Source: an uncultured bacterium (GTDB taxonomy: Bacteria; Verrucomicrobiota; Kiritimatiellia; CAIKKV01; CALHGX01). From it: a stretch of DNA of 64,000 bases. The notes under the pieces are model-generated. The model was not told the DNA's origin, did no database searches, and saw only the letters and a list, made by a program, of their open reading frames with translations. The stretch spans positions 16,185 through 80,184 of the forward strand of contig CALHGX010000012.1 of NCBI GenBank assembly GCA_938031185.1, given 5' to 3'. The position numbers and the translations under genes were made by a program. Below, in pieces: positions 44,114 to 56,792 of this stretch (the stretch's first letter is position 1; every line of letters begins with the position of its first letter).

Positions 44114-46711
44114 TCAAGCAAGTCCCAGGATCTTCTCGGTCTCCATTTGCACAGGACAGGGCCGAATCCCCCACACCTCCCGCGCGTATTCGAGCACGGC
44201 CCGGTCGGAGCTGAATCGCCCGGAGCGGGCGATATTCATCGCGCACATCCGCTGCCAGCGGGACGGCTGGCGATAGGTCTCGTCCACCCGCTGCTGACAA
44301 GCCGCGTAGTCCGCGAAATCGGCCAGATGAAAATAGCGGTCGCCCCATGTGAGGAGCGCGTCCCATAGCGGCGCGAAAAGCCCCGGCCGCTCCAGATCGA
44401 AGAAATCCCCGCGCAAGGCATCGAGGACACGCCGCAATTCCTGGTTCTCGTGGTACATCTTCCACGGATCGTATTCGCCGGAGGCCTGCAGCGCTTGTAT
44501 GCCTTCGATGCTATGGCCGAAATGGAAGAAGTTCTCGGGGCCAACCGCCTCCCGGATTTCTATATTGGCTCCGTCCAAGGTCCCGATGGTCAGCGCCCCG
44601 TTAAGCATGAACTTCATGTTTCCCGTGCCGCTGGCCTCTGTTCCCGCCGTGCTGATCTGTTCGCTGAGATCGCTGGCAGGGATGACACGTTCGGCCAACG
44701 ACACGCGGTAATCGGGCAAAAAGACCACGCGCAATCGGTCGTTCACATCCGGATCTCGGTTCACGATGGCCGCCAGATCATTGATGAGTTTGATGATCAG
44801 CTTTGCCGTCGTATACCCCGGCGCCGCCTTGCCGGCAAAGAGCACCGTGCGAGGAACAACATCCACCCCCGGCTGTTCCTTCAGGCGGAAGTAACGGACG
44901 GCGACATGCAAGACGTTCAGCAGCTGCCGCTTGTATTCGTGCAGCCGCTTGATCTGTGCGTCGAACAAAGAGTCGGGGTCCACGACGACGCCCTGAGTGT
45001 CTCGTATCCATTGCGCCAGACGCTCCTTGTTGGCGCGCTTGACACGTCCCAACGCCCGCAGGAATTCGGGGTCGGCGGCATGGGGCTCCAGTTCCCGGAG
45101 CCGGTCCAGGTCCTTGACCCACCCGTCTCCGATACGTTCGGTGATCAGCGCGGCCAGACCGGGATTGCTTTTCAAAAGCCATCGGCGTGGCGTGATGCCG
45201 TTCGTCACGTTGCGAAAGAGGTCGGGCTCAAGATCGTGAAAATCTTTCAGCACGTGGCGGCGCAGCAGCTCGGTATGCAAAGCCGACACGCCGTTCACAC
45301 AATGGCTCCCCACGACGGCCAAATGCGCCATGCGCACGCGGCGTTCTGGGCCTTCGGCGATCAATGACATGCGCCGCAGCCGGTCATGATCGTCGGGAAA
45401 GCGGTTCATGACGCGCCGCAGGAAGCGACGATTGATCTCATAGAGAATGGACAGGTGTCGCGGAAGAATTTCGGCAAACATCCGCTCCGGCCACTGTTCC
45501 AGCGCCTCCGGCATCAAGGTGTGATTGGTGTAACCGAAGATGGCCCTGGTCATTTCCCACGCCGTCTCCCAATCCAGACGCTCGACATCCAGGAGCAGCC
45601 GCATGAGCTCCACAACGGCCAGGGACGGATGGGTATCATTGATCTGGATGGCCACCCGATCAGGCAAAGTCCGGATGTCCGTATTGCCGGCCTTGAAACG
45701 CCGCAGGATATCCTGCAGTGAGCATGAGACGAAGAAGTACTGCTGCTGAAAACGCAGTTCGCGGCCCTGTTCGATTTGGTCGCTGGGGTACAAGACCCGC
45801 GTGATGTTCTCACTCAGCACTTTCTGCTCATAGGCCTTGATATAGTCGCCGCTGTTGAAGACGGCCAGATCAAACTCCTCGGTGGCGCGCGCCGCCCATA
45901 GCCGCAGGTTGTTCACCGTGTCGGTGGCGTATCCCGCAATGGGAAAATCGTACGGAACACCCAGAACCGTTTTCCCGTTGACCCATCGAGCGGAAAAACG
46001 ACCTTCGGCATCGGTTTCCTCGATGACCTTACCGCCAAAGCGCACGGCAAACTGGTATTCGGGCCGTTCAATTTCCCACGGATTCCCGTGCCGGAGCCAG
46101 TTGTCCGGCTCCTCCACCTGATGGCCGTCACGCAAGGTCTGGCGAAAAATGCCGTAGTCGTAGCGCAACCCGTACCCATAGCCGGGCAACTCCAGGGTCG
46201 CCATCGAATCAAGGAAGCATGCGGCGAGACGGCCGAGACCGCCATGCCCCAGTCCGGCATCGGGTTCAATGTCGCGAAGGTGGTCCCACTGGAGGCCCAA
46301 CTGCGCCATGGCTTCCGTCACTTCCCGGTCCATGCGCAGATTGACCACATTGTTTCCCATCGCCCTCCCGATCAGATATTCCATCGAGAGGTAGTAGACC
46401 CGTTTGACGTTGCAACTGAAATAGGTCTGGCTCGTCCGCATCCATCGGTCCACCAATCGGTCCCGGATGGTCATCGCCAAAGCGTAATACCGGTCATGAT
46501 CCGTGGCGGTGTAACGATTCTTGGCCAGCGTATATCGCAAGTGGTTCTCGAATCCCACACGGATTGCCTCCGCCGTCCCCAATACGCGGAATGGAACCGG
46601 CGAAAGCTCTGGCGCGGCGGTATTTTCCTCTCTGGCCGCAGCGGCTTTTCGCGGCCGTTTCGACGCCTTGGCTGGCGTGGCCTCCGACTTGGACAAAGCA
46701 CGCTTGTTCAT
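44114..46711 (-). CDS. glgP: Glycogen/alpha-glucan phosphorylase
   Basis: Releases glucose-1-phosphate from glycogen or maltodextrin; 865 residues. YYLSMEYLIGRAMGNNVVNL, GLGHGGLGRLAACFLDS, AIQINDTHPSLAVVELMR and NGVSALHT are conserved blocks. The PLP-binding Lys lies in STAGTEASGTGNMKFMLNG. An N-terminal Lys/Ala-rich extension of about 35 residues precedes the family start. 49 bases separate it from the SUMF1-like gene upstream. It may cooperate with the GH31 enzyme in glucan turnover. Confidence 0.96.
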   Translation of the reverse strand: MNKRALSKSEATPAKASKRPRKAAAAREENTAAPELSPVPFRVLGTAEAIRVGFENHLRYTLAKNRYTATDHDRYYALAMTIRDRLVDRWMRTSQTYFSCNVKRVYYLSMEYLIGRAMGNNVVNLRMDREVTEAMAQLGLQWDHLRDIEPDAGLGHGGLGRLAACFLDSMATLELPGYGYGLRYDYGIFRQTLRDGHQVEEPDNWLRHGNPWEIERPEYQFAVRFGGKVIEETDAEGRFSARWVNGKTVLGVPYDFPIAGYATDTVNNLRLWAARATEEFDLAVFNSGDYIKAYEQKVLSENITRVLYPSDQIEQGRELRFQQQYFFVSCSLQDILRRFKAGNTDIRTLPDRVAIQINDTHPSLAVVELMRLLLDVERLDWETAWEMTRAIFGYTNHTLMPEALEQWPERMFAEILPRHLSILYEINRRFLRRVMNRFPDDHDRLRRMSLIAEGPERRVRMAHLAVVGSHCVNGVSALHTELLRRHVLKDFHDLEPDLFRNVTNGITPRRWLLKSNPGLAALITERIGDGWVKDLDRLRELEPHAADPEFLRALGRVKRANKERLAQWIRDTQGVVVDPDSLFDAQIKRLHEYKRQLLNVLHVAVRYFRLKEQPGVDVVPRTVLFAGKAAPGYTTAKLIIKLINDLAAIVNRDPDVNDRLRVVFLPDYRVSLAERVIPASDLSEQISTAGTEASGTGNMKFMLNGALTIGTLDGANIEIREAVGPENFFHFGHSIEGIQALQASGEYDPWKMYHENQELRRVLDALRGDFFDLERPGLFAPLWDALLTWGDRYFHLADFADYAACQQRVDETYRQPSRWQRMCAMNIARSGRFSSDRAVLEYAREVWGIRPCPVQMETEKILGLA

Positions 46712-46760
46712 TGGGAAATCGTGTTCCGGCCGGGAACGTCACGCAATCCCATGGCGCTCC

Positions 46761-47657
<897 letters not shown>

Positions 47658-47678
47658 CCGCTTTCGTCTCCCTCGCCG

Positions 47679-49328
47679 TTAATGATCGTTTACTTCCGCA
47701 TCAGATGGCAAGCGGAATTCCGTGGCCGCTGTATCATCGGCGGGCCATGGGTCGTCGGATGATCGCTTTTCGTGGTGTTCGGGCACCGGCCGCACTAGAA
47801 ACACATGCACAATCGGATTATGAAATCCGTATTCCTGGAAGGGGAAATCGGGCTTGAACTCCTTGATCAACCGATAGCGGCGAAATATTTCCTGGTATGC
47901 CTCATGCGCCAGCCTCGCCTCGAGCGAGTTGCCCCAGCAATACCTGTAACGCCGATACCGGCTGCTGTTGACGATCAGATAGTTGGCATGGCGATCGAGC
48001 CAGTCGAAGTCCAGCGGCTCCTTCAACGGCCGGCGGATGATCCGCATGGAGCGGTAGGCAGGAGATGGGCGGGGCAGCAAGTCGTCCACGGCCACCCGCG
48101 CGTGCTTCGGAAGCTGTTGGTTGATCCAGGCCTGCGCCTCCATCCGAGTTTCCGTTCGCACAGCGCGCGAAATCAAGGTGGATTTGGCCGCCGGCCAGAA
48201 CACGATCAGCGCCAACCCCAAGGCTGCCACATGCCGCACCAGGGGCCGCGCCGACCATCGCTCCAGCGCCCCGGCGGCAGCCGCCGCGGCGAAGCCGCAG
48301 AGCAGCGGATAGGCGGCGTGCAAATAGCGCGCGAAAAATGGAAAAGGCTTGGCCGGACTCGCTTCCACGCTGAAATAGCACCAGAGCACCCACAAGGCAG
48401 CGAGCCGGACGGCGCCGTCACGCCGCCGAACAAGCGCCCAGATCATTCCCATCACCGCCAATGTCGTGATCGGCCATGTGAGGCCGGGCAGAATGGCATA
48501 ACGGAGATAGAAGAGCCAATGGTGATCGCCGGCCGGAATGACGGTGCCGTCGTTATGGCCCAATTTCACGTAGGCTCGCTGGTACGCGAAATCTTTGGCA
48601 AACTGCGACCACTGCGAAAGCACGTACGGGTTGAAGGCCAGAAACGCTAGGGGAGTCAGAAGCAGCCCCCCAAAAAACGCCGGCCGCAAGGCGGTCTTCC
48701 AACGCGGACGTGATGCTTCACGCGCCACACGCAACACGTGGGCCAGCACGTAGAACGGAAAAAGGCTCATCCCCATGTACTTGCACGCCACCGCCAGGCC
48801 GGCCGCCGCGCCCGCCAGCAGGTAGCTGCCGCCGCCACCCGTCTGAATCATCTGAATCATTCCCAGCAGCGACAGATTGGCGAAGAACATCAAGGGAATG
48901 TCTTCCTTCATATAGCTGCTGCCGATGACGTTGACGGGGATCACGGCGAAAAACAGGGTCGCCAACAGCGCCACGTTCCGATCAAAGAACAGCAAGCGGC
49001 ATTGGCGATACAGCACCAGCAACGTGAGAAGCGAAAAAAACGTCATGTAGAAGGCCGCGAACCCGTAGAGTCGCCATTGATCCTGCAAAACCGCCTTGGG
49101 CAGCAGATGCATCAGCAGGCCCGCGGAATACACAAGGAAATAAGGTTGGCGAAAATCCACCGGTCGGTATCGGCCTTCGTACACCTGCGCCGCGTACGTA
49201 ATCTTGTCCCACGCATCCCGAGCCTGGGACGCCCTCAGAGATCCATCCGTCAGGCGAAGGACCGCGGCCAGCAGAAAGATCAGGCCGATCGCCACCGCCG
49301 CACGCCGCCGATTTTCATCGAACCTCAT
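47679..49328 (-). CDS. Polytopic glycosyltransferase, PMT/ArnT-like (GT-C)
   Basis: A 549-residue membrane protein with about eleven helices in its first ~400 residues (AAVAIGLIFLLAAVLRL, LLTLLVLYRQCRLLFF, LTPLAFLAFNPYVLS) and a soluble C-terminal part. The first loop has ARDAWDKITYAAQVYEGRY with an acidic pair, the place where GT-C enzymes hold the catalytic Asp. KEDIPLMFFANLSLLG matches the second loop in this family. The donor is probably a polyprenyl-phosphate sugar. The ATG overlaps the preceding gene stop (ATGA). Acceptor unknown. Confidence 0.8.
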   Translation of the reverse strand: MRFDENRRRAAVAIGLIFLLAAVLRLTDGSLRASQARDAWDKITYAAQVYEGRYRPVDFRQPYFLVYSAGLLMHLLPKAVLQDQWRLYGFAAFYMTFFSLLTLLVLYRQCRLLFFDRNVALLATLFFAVIPVNVIGSSYMKEDIPLMFFANLSLLGMIQMIQTGGGGSYLLAGAAAGLAVACKYMGMSLFPFYVLAHVLRVAREASRPRWKTALRPAFFGGLLLTPLAFLAFNPYVLSQWSQFAKDFAYQRAYVKLGHNDGTVIPAGDHHWLFYLRYAILPGLTWPITTLAVMGMIWALVRRRDGAVRLAALWVLWCYFSVEASPAKPFPFFARYLHAAYPLLCGFAAAAAAGALERWSARPLVRHVAALGLALIVFWPAAKSTLISRAVRTETRMEAQAWINQQLPKHARVAVDDLLPRPSPAYRSMRIIRRPLKEPLDFDWLDRHANYLIVNSSRYRRYRYCWGNSLEARLAHEAYQEIFRRYRLIKEFKPDFPFQEYGFHNPIVHVFLVRPVPEHHEKRSSDDPWPADDTAATEFRLPSDAEVNDH

Positions 49329-50872
49329 GGCTTTCGGGCCTGCGGGCGGTCTTCTTTCGCCGGTTCCGCAAGGGGCTGGGAAATATCTATGATCCGCAAC
49401 GTGGGGTTGTTCAGCGCGAAGGAGCGATAGCGCGGCCGAAGCTCGCGGTAGGGATAACGGAACAACGTCCGATAACGCTCAGCGTAGCCCTTGACCCAGT
49501 CTTCGGCGTCATTTCGGCCCGCGGCGTACAAATACTGCTCGTACTTGAAGCTGCTGGCAATCAGGTGCGTAAAGCCCTGTTTGCGTGCCGCCTCCACGTC
49601 CACTTCGGCGAGACTCGAGACAAGTCGCCGGAACCGCGCGGAGGAATAGGACTCGTCAATCACCTGGGTTTTCGATTCCATCCGCCAGCGGTCCGCCTCC
49701 AAGCGCGCGTCGGACGGAATCTGCTCCAGCACCCGCGCCGTCACGTACGCCGGCGTGGCCACCGACAGCAAGGTCACGACTGCCGCCCCCCGGGAAAACA
49801 CACGCAGGTTGACGGCTCGATCCAGGCGATCCAGGCCGTCATACGCCAGCAGGAGCAAGACCGGCGCCAGCGGCAGCGTGTAGCGCATGTGGTCGGGAAA
49901 AACCTTCAGCGGCGACCACTCCACCGCCAGATAGAACACCACGCAGAACAAGGCCAGCATGCGTCGGGATGGCGGCGTCCGATGCCAGGCCGCCAGCGCG
50001 GTGCCCACCGCCATGACGGCCAAAAGCAATGGCAACGGGGTCAAGCCGGGCCAAAGGCTGCGTGTCAGATGAAACGCGAATCTCGACGCCCAGGGCGAGA
50101 ACCTAATATGGGGCGCATTGCCCTTCATGGCTTGGCTGAACGAGTATTGCAGCCCCATGCGAAAGCGTCCAAACTCCCTGAACAAGGGATGGTTGACGCC
50201 AAGGAACACCAGCCCCGCGAGCAACAGAGCCACGGCAACCAGGGCCGCGTGACGCCACGTTCTGAAGCGGGCATCCGCCAAGGGCAACGTCAGGAGAGGC
50301 AACGCAACCAGCGCGCCCATGTATTGCGCGGAAATCGCCAGTCCCAATCCAACGGCCGCCAGCAAGATGCGCCACGGATTGGGCCGATCCATGAATCGCA
50401 GGAGCAAATACAGCGCGAGCCAGATCGTTAGAACGGCAATGGTGCCCTCCTTGAAATAGTGGGCGTGCATCACGAGCATCGGCGAAACCGCCACGGCGGC
50501 CACACCGGCCAGCGCATAGCGTCGCCGAAGCCCCAGTGCGCGGGCCGCAGCCGCCGTCACCAAAACAGTGAGCGCCCCGGCGGCGGCATTGACCCCGCGT
50601 CCCAGTTGCAGAATCTCCGGCGGAGTTTCCGCCCGCAAGAGGCGCCGGGCCAGCCGGTTGACCTGCAGCATCAGGATCGGATGCTTGAAATCCTGCTTCC
50701 CCTCCGTCACAAAGCGAATTTTCTTCGCTTCATCGAGGTGGTAGCCGGGAGGGAAGTCGTTATGCCAAAGGTTCAACAAAAACGCCAAGGTTACCAGCAG
50801 CAGCGTCGCACCCCAGAATGCGCGCCAACTTCCACATGGGGCGACATCCCCCCGCTCATCACACGGCGCCAC
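49325..50872 (-). CDS. Polytopic glycosyltransferase, GT39/GT83-like
   Basis: A 515-residue GT-C protein. After the first helix, NDFPPGYHLDEAKKIRFVTEG carries the acidic loop (HLDEAKK) typical of ArnT/PMT enzymes. HYFKEGTIAVLTIWLALYLLLRF is the second conserved loop and helix. The C-terminal ~150 residues are soluble. It begins at GTG 50872, overlapping the upstream gene by 14 bases, and overlaps the next gene by four. It belongs to a three-gene glycosyltransferase set. Confidence 0.8.
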   Translation of the reverse strand: MAPCDERGDVAPCGSWRAFWGATLLLVTLAFLLNLWHNDFPPGYHLDEAKKIRFVTEGKQDFKHPILMLQVNRLARRLLRAETPPEILQLGRGVNAAAGALTVLVTAAAARALGLRRRYALAGVAAVAVSPMLVMHAHYFKEGTIAVLTIWLALYLLLRFMDRPNPWRILLAAVGLGLAISAQYMGALVALPLLTLPLADARFRTWRHAALVAVALLLAGLVFLGVNHPLFREFGRFRMGLQYSFSQAMKGNAPHIRFSPWASRFAFHLTRSLWPGLTPLPLLLAVMAVGTALAAWHRTPPSRRMLALFCVVFYLAVEWSPLKVFPDHMRYTLPLAPVLLLLAYDGLDRLDRAVNLRVFSRGAAVVTLLSVATPAYVTARVLEQIPSDARLEADRWRMESKTQVIDESYSSARFRRLVSSLAEVDVEAARKQGFTHLIASSFKYEQYLYAAGRNDAEDWVKGYAERYRTLFRYPYRELRPRYRSFALNNPTLRIIDISQPLAEPAKEDRPQARKP

Positions 50873-52085
50873 TATTATAAACCCTGCCCGTTGCCGCGCC
50901 GGAAGCGCGGCGGCTTTCCCACACCACCAACGGAACGATCATCGCCAGCAACAAGGCGGCATCCACCATCAACCGAAAGGCCAGATCCGGATTACGCAGT
51001 GGGTAATGGCAGAAATCGGCGGTCAGCACGGTAAATCCAAACAGGAATAACAGCAGCCGCGAAACCCAACTCCGTGCCAGAGGGGCCAGGGTAAAGGCGA
51101 GCAGGGAAAAATATCCCGCATGCAGTTTGGGGGAGAACATCAAACCAACCGAAAGCAGAATCGTCGCGTCCTGGAGCAGGCCGTACCGCCTCCACAACAC
51201 CAGCGCCAGCGCCAAGGCCGATCCGACCAGCAAGACACAGAAAGCCTGCTCTATCGTGATGTTGCGCCGCCGCCATTCCCGGCCCTCTCGCCGCGCCTGC
51301 CGCTCCAAGGCGCGTTCACGGATGTTCCAGAGCCGGGAGAGACTTACCCCGCCGAACTGAAAGGGATGCTCGTTGCCTTTCTGCTCCGTGCGCCAGATCA
51401 TGGCCTGCTTGCCGGCCAGCGCCAGAAAAGGCGCAAACGCGAGAAACGCCACGAAAACGGGCAAAACGGCATAGATGGCCACTGCCCGAAGACGGTGGGC
51501 GTGAAGACAAGCCAGCGGCACGAGGAACAAGCCGCCCAGTTTGATCAAGATGGCGCCGCCCATCGCCAAGGCGGCCGCAACGGTCTTCTTTCTCAACACC
51601 AGAACAAGAGCCAGTGCCGAAAAAAAGGTAAGGATGGATTCGTCCTGCCGCCGCAGCACGGCATTGCCAAGCGTGAGCGGATTCAGCAGGAACATCAAGG
51701 CGGCATGATACCCTTCGCGCGGCGTGGCCCCCACCCAAAGCAGCGCCCAGGCCGTGCCCAGGCAGAACAGCGCAAAAAACACCATGAATGCCAGCGTCGT
51801 CCATGGATTCAGATAACCCGCGGCGCGCGCCGCCAGCGAGGGCGCTAACAGCAGATAGTTGGTCAGTGGGGGCGTCGTGGTAAACACATCCCGATAAAGC
51901 ACACCGCCCTCAAGGATGGTCTCCGCGCGGGCAAACCATGGGTCCGCAAAACGAGGTTGTCCGGTCACCTCGCCATAGTACCCGCGCGGCGCATAGACCC
52001 ACCATGCCAGCGCCAGATAAACGGCCATCAGGAGCAGGAAAACCAGCCCCACCCGCAGTGCATAGCCTCTGCGTTCACTGTCCAT
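50859..52085 (-). CDS. Polytopic mannosyltransferase-like membrane protein (GT-C)
   Basis: A membrane protein of about 408 residues starting at ATG 52085 (MDSERRGYALRVG). The first loop has ADPWFARAETILEGGVLYRDVFTTTPPLTNY, resembling the acidic loop of GT87/PIG-M-like enzymes, and NAVLRRQDESILTFFSALALV matches the following region. About ten helices are predicted. It heads the glycosyltransferase set. The donor is likely a polyprenyl-phosphate hexose; the target could be a cell-surface glycan or protein. Confidence 0.75.
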   Translation of the reverse strand: MDSERRGYALRVGLVFLLLMAVYLALAWWVYAPRGYYGEVTGQPRFADPWFARAETILEGGVLYRDVFTTTPPLTNYLLLAPSLAARAAGYLNPWTTLAFMVFFALFCLGTAWALLWVGATPREGYHAALMFLLNPLTLGNAVLRRQDESILTFFSALALVLVLRKKTVAAALAMGGAILIKLGGLFLVPLACLHAHRLRAVAIYAVLPVFVAFLAFAPFLALAGKQAMIWRTEQKGNEHPFQFGGVSLSRLWNIRERALERQARREGREWRRRNITIEQAFCVLLVGSALALALVLWRRYGLLQDATILLSVGLMFSPKLHAGYFSLLAFTLAPLARSWVSRLLLFLFGFTVLTADFCHYPLRNPDLAFRLMVDAALLLAMIVPLVVWESRRASGAATGRVYNSGAV

Positions 52086-52147
52086 GACACCGTCGCATGG
52101 CCGTCCAGCCAAAGGTGGCTCCACCAGAACAGATCGCCCCTCTCGAG

Positions 52148-52762
52148 TCAAGCTCTGCCGATGCCCGTGCCGTCTGCCCCTAACCATGGGCGCCACGCAT
52201 CAGCCGCCCGTCTCAAGGCGCGAGAACGATGCGATATCCGATTCTTCTCCACCGGATCCATTTCCGCAAACGTGCATGCGTGTCCCTCGGGGATGAACAA
52301 CGGATCGTAGCCGAACCCGTTGACGCCACGCTCCTCCTCTGCAATTTGTCCCTCACAAACCCCCTCGACCGTGCGACTCACGCCGTCCGGCGACGCCAGC
52401 GCCAGCACGCAGCGAAATCGGGCCCTGCGGTCCCGAATGTCCTTCATGCACTCCAACAGCTTTCGGTTGTTGGCATGGTCATCGCCATGTTGTCCCGCAA
52501 ACCGCGCCGAGCGCACCCCGGGCGCCCCTCCCAAGGCCTCTACTTCCAGGCCGGAATCGTCGGCCATCGTCCAACGGCCCGTATGCCGAGCCATGGTGAG
52601 CGCCTTAAGGATGGCGTTCTCTTCAAAAGTCCTGCCGGTTTCCTCGACATCGGGAAGGCCCGGAATATCATCCAGGCTCAACAGGAAAAGGCCCGGCAAT
52701 TGAAGTATCGCGCCGATTTCGCCGATCTTGTGCCGATTGCGAGTAGCGATGAGCAGTTCCAT
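52148..52762 (-). CDS. rdgB: XTP/dITP pyrophosphatase
   Basis: Removes deaminated purine nucleotides (ITP, XTP) from the pool; 204 residues. Conserved blocks are LLIATRNRHKIGEI, TFEENAILKALTMARHTG, MADDSGLEVEALGGAPGVRSARFAG, GFGYDPLFIPEG and NRISHRSRALRRA. The ATG at 52760-52762 lies 16 bases downstream of the tRNA-Leu 3' end. The frame extends into the tRNA but only by chance. Confidence 0.95.
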   Translation of the reverse strand: MELLIATRNRHKIGEIGAILQLPGLFLLSLDDIPGLPDVEETGRTFEENAILKALTMARHTGRWTMADDSGLEVEALGGAPGVRSARFAGQHGDDHANNRKLLECMKDIRDRRARFRCVLALASPDGVSRTVEGVCEGQIAEEERGVNGFGYDPLFIPEGHACTFAEMDPVEKNRISHRSRALRRAADAWRPWLGADGTGIGRA

Positions 52763-52778
52763 GACGATCGGCCAAAGT

Positions 52779-52864
52779 TGGTGCTCGGGGGGGGACTCGA
52801 ACCCCCACGCCCTTGCGGGCATTAGCCCCTCAAACTAATGTGTCTGCCATTCCACCACCCGAGC
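52779..52864 (-). tRNA. tRNA-Leu (anticodon GAG)
   Basis: An 86-base class II tRNA with encoded CCA. The acceptor stem pairs GCTCGGG with CCCGAGC. The anticodon stem TTAGT/GCTAA encloses loop TTGAGGG with GAG at positions 34-36. A variable arm GCCCGCAAGGGC and T-arm GGGGGTTCGAGTCCCCC complete the cloverleaf. It decodes CUY leucine codons. Confidence 0.95.
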
Positions 52865-52903
52865 AGCAATTCGTTGGAGCCTAACATCAACGCCCCAGTC
52901 GCT

Positions 52904-53719
52904 TCAAGGCGTCGTTGCCAGCGTGGACGGGGCGGCGTTCTCGACGGCCTTTTTGTCGAAAACCGGAATGTCCGCCCCGAGGCCGCGGAAAAACACTTCG
53001 AACAATGCCCCGTCCAAGGCGGCCAAAACAGCCGGGCTGCGATCCACATCATATTCCCAGATCACGGCCCGCCCATCGCTCCTCGGCGCGTTGCTCTTGA
53101 GAATCTCCGTCGGCGGCTCGATCCGAACGGTGATCTTGCAACCGTTCAGCATGGACTTCAGCATCTGCTGCGTTTCCGGATCGGCAAAATCCGGCAGCCC
53201 CGGCCTCCCGCTCATCTTCGGCGCGCACACTGCCAGACGATAGCTCTGATTCTGCTCCTGCGACACCGCCACCGCGCAATCCCCCAACATCGGCAGTTGC
53301 GCAAGCGTTTCGAGCGAATCAAACTCCACCGCCGCCTCGACCTGCATCCATTCCTGCCGGCGCGAAACCGCCACCGACCGCAGCCGCACACCCCGACCCG
53401 TCCACCCCCGAAAGCGAGCGCGGATCGCCGCTTCGTCAAACAGGCACGGCATTTCCAGCGGGGGCAGCGCGCCGGTCTCACCGGCGTTGCGTCGCAATTC
53501 GACCGCCGTTTGACGGACCCATTCCATCTGGCGAATGGCGTGCTCGGGCATGGCATATGCAAGCCGGAGCTCGCCACCGCCGTCGGGTTTCAGCGCCAGA
53601 TGCGCATCGAGCTGTAGGCATCCCGCGGCCGCCAGCAGTCCCAGTCCGAATGCCATGCGCAGAACCGGAAGGCGCCTCAAGCCCTGGCCGCCCTTCGCCC
53701 AAAAGGCGCTCGCCTTCAT
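52904..53719 (-). CDS. Predicted lipoprotein of unknown function
   Basis: A 271-residue protein. Residues 1-34 contain a signal and lipobox LAAAGC (Cys34). The mature part starts LQLDAHLALKPDGGGELRLAYAMPE, a short beta-rich opening seen in several bacterial lipoproteins that sense or bind envelope ligands. The remainder is mixed alpha/beta with no recognised enzyme motif. It begins by ATGA overlap with the FtsB/DivIC-like gene. Possible role at the division site is inference from the neighbour. Confidence 0.7.
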   Translation of the reverse strand: MKASAFWAKGGQGLRRLPVLRMAFGLGLLAAAGCLQLDAHLALKPDGGGELRLAYAMPEHAIRQMEWVRQTAVELRRNAGETGALPPLEMPCLFDEAAIRARFRGWTGRGVRLRSVAVSRRQEWMQVEAAVEFDSLETLAQLPMLGDCAVAVSQEQNQSYRLAVCAPKMSGRPGLPDFADPETQQMLKSMLNGCKITVRIEPPTEILKSNAPRSDGRAVIWEYDVDRSPAVLAALDGALFEVFFRGLGADIPVFDKKAVENAAPSTLATTP

Positions 53720-54018
53720 GGTGTCTCCGCCGGCATGCCCGTGGCCAACCTGAAGACCGTCTCGCCGGGCTTGGCCATCCCCTGCTCGCGGGCCATCCGC
53801 TCAACGAAGGCCGGATCGTCCCGCATCCGCGATTGCCGGCTCTTCAGCTCCTCCACGCGGCTTTCCAGAACGATGGTCTCCTTTTCCAAGGCCCGCTTCT
53901 GCTGCTGCAATTCATGATAGCGCCGGCATCGCGGAAGAAAAAGGCAGACCATGCCCACCACGAAGAAAACCGCCGCCAGCATGAGCGCGAAACGGTAGAC
54001 CAGCTTCCAAACGTTCAT
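53716..54018 (-). CDS. Septum formation initiator (FtsB/DivIC-like)
   Basis: A 100-residue bitopic protein with one helix (about 9-29, FALMLAAVFFVVGMVCLFL), a coiled coil (ELQQQKRALEKETIVLESRVEELKSR) and the DivIC/FtsB ending DDPAFVERMAREQGMAKPGETVFRL. It would sit in the divisome with FtsL and FtsQ. Its place right after eno matches the eno-ftsB pair of gamma-proteobacteria. Forty-two bases separate the two. Confidence 0.87.
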   Translation of the reverse strand: MNVWKLVYRFALMLAAVFFVVGMVCLFLPRCRRYHELQQQKRALEKETIVLESRVEELKSRQSRMRDDPAFVERMAREQGMAKPGETVFRLATGMPAETP

Positions 54019-54060
54019 GCGACGCCACCCGACCGCCGGCGCGCCCTAGCCCCCGGGTTG

Positions 54061-56518
<2,458 letters not shown>

Positions 56519-56792
56519 GTGGACACCTCCCGTTACGATGGCCCCCACTCTATCCGCCATCCCGTGATATTCAACATCAAATCGCCGGACCGGCCTCTTT
56601 CGCGTCAGGCCCCGGTCTACGGACCAACGGTCACGGCGACGCGCAGCACGCTTTCAGCCGACTCCGCTGCCGGAAGCCAGCCATTCGGCCGACATAAATC
56701 TAGCTAGCGCGGCGCTCACGATACGCTAATATGTTGCTGTTTGATTTCAAACTGCATTGGAACGAAACGGACACAAACACAAAAGGCAGCCA
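56519..56792. other. Divergent intergenic region between serC and the porin gene
   Basis: A 274-base promoter region for both genes. An AT-richer stretch (about 56720-56760) just upstream of the porin gene is a likely promoter area, but I cannot assign hexamers with confidence. No RNA or coding feature is apparent. Confidence 0.4.
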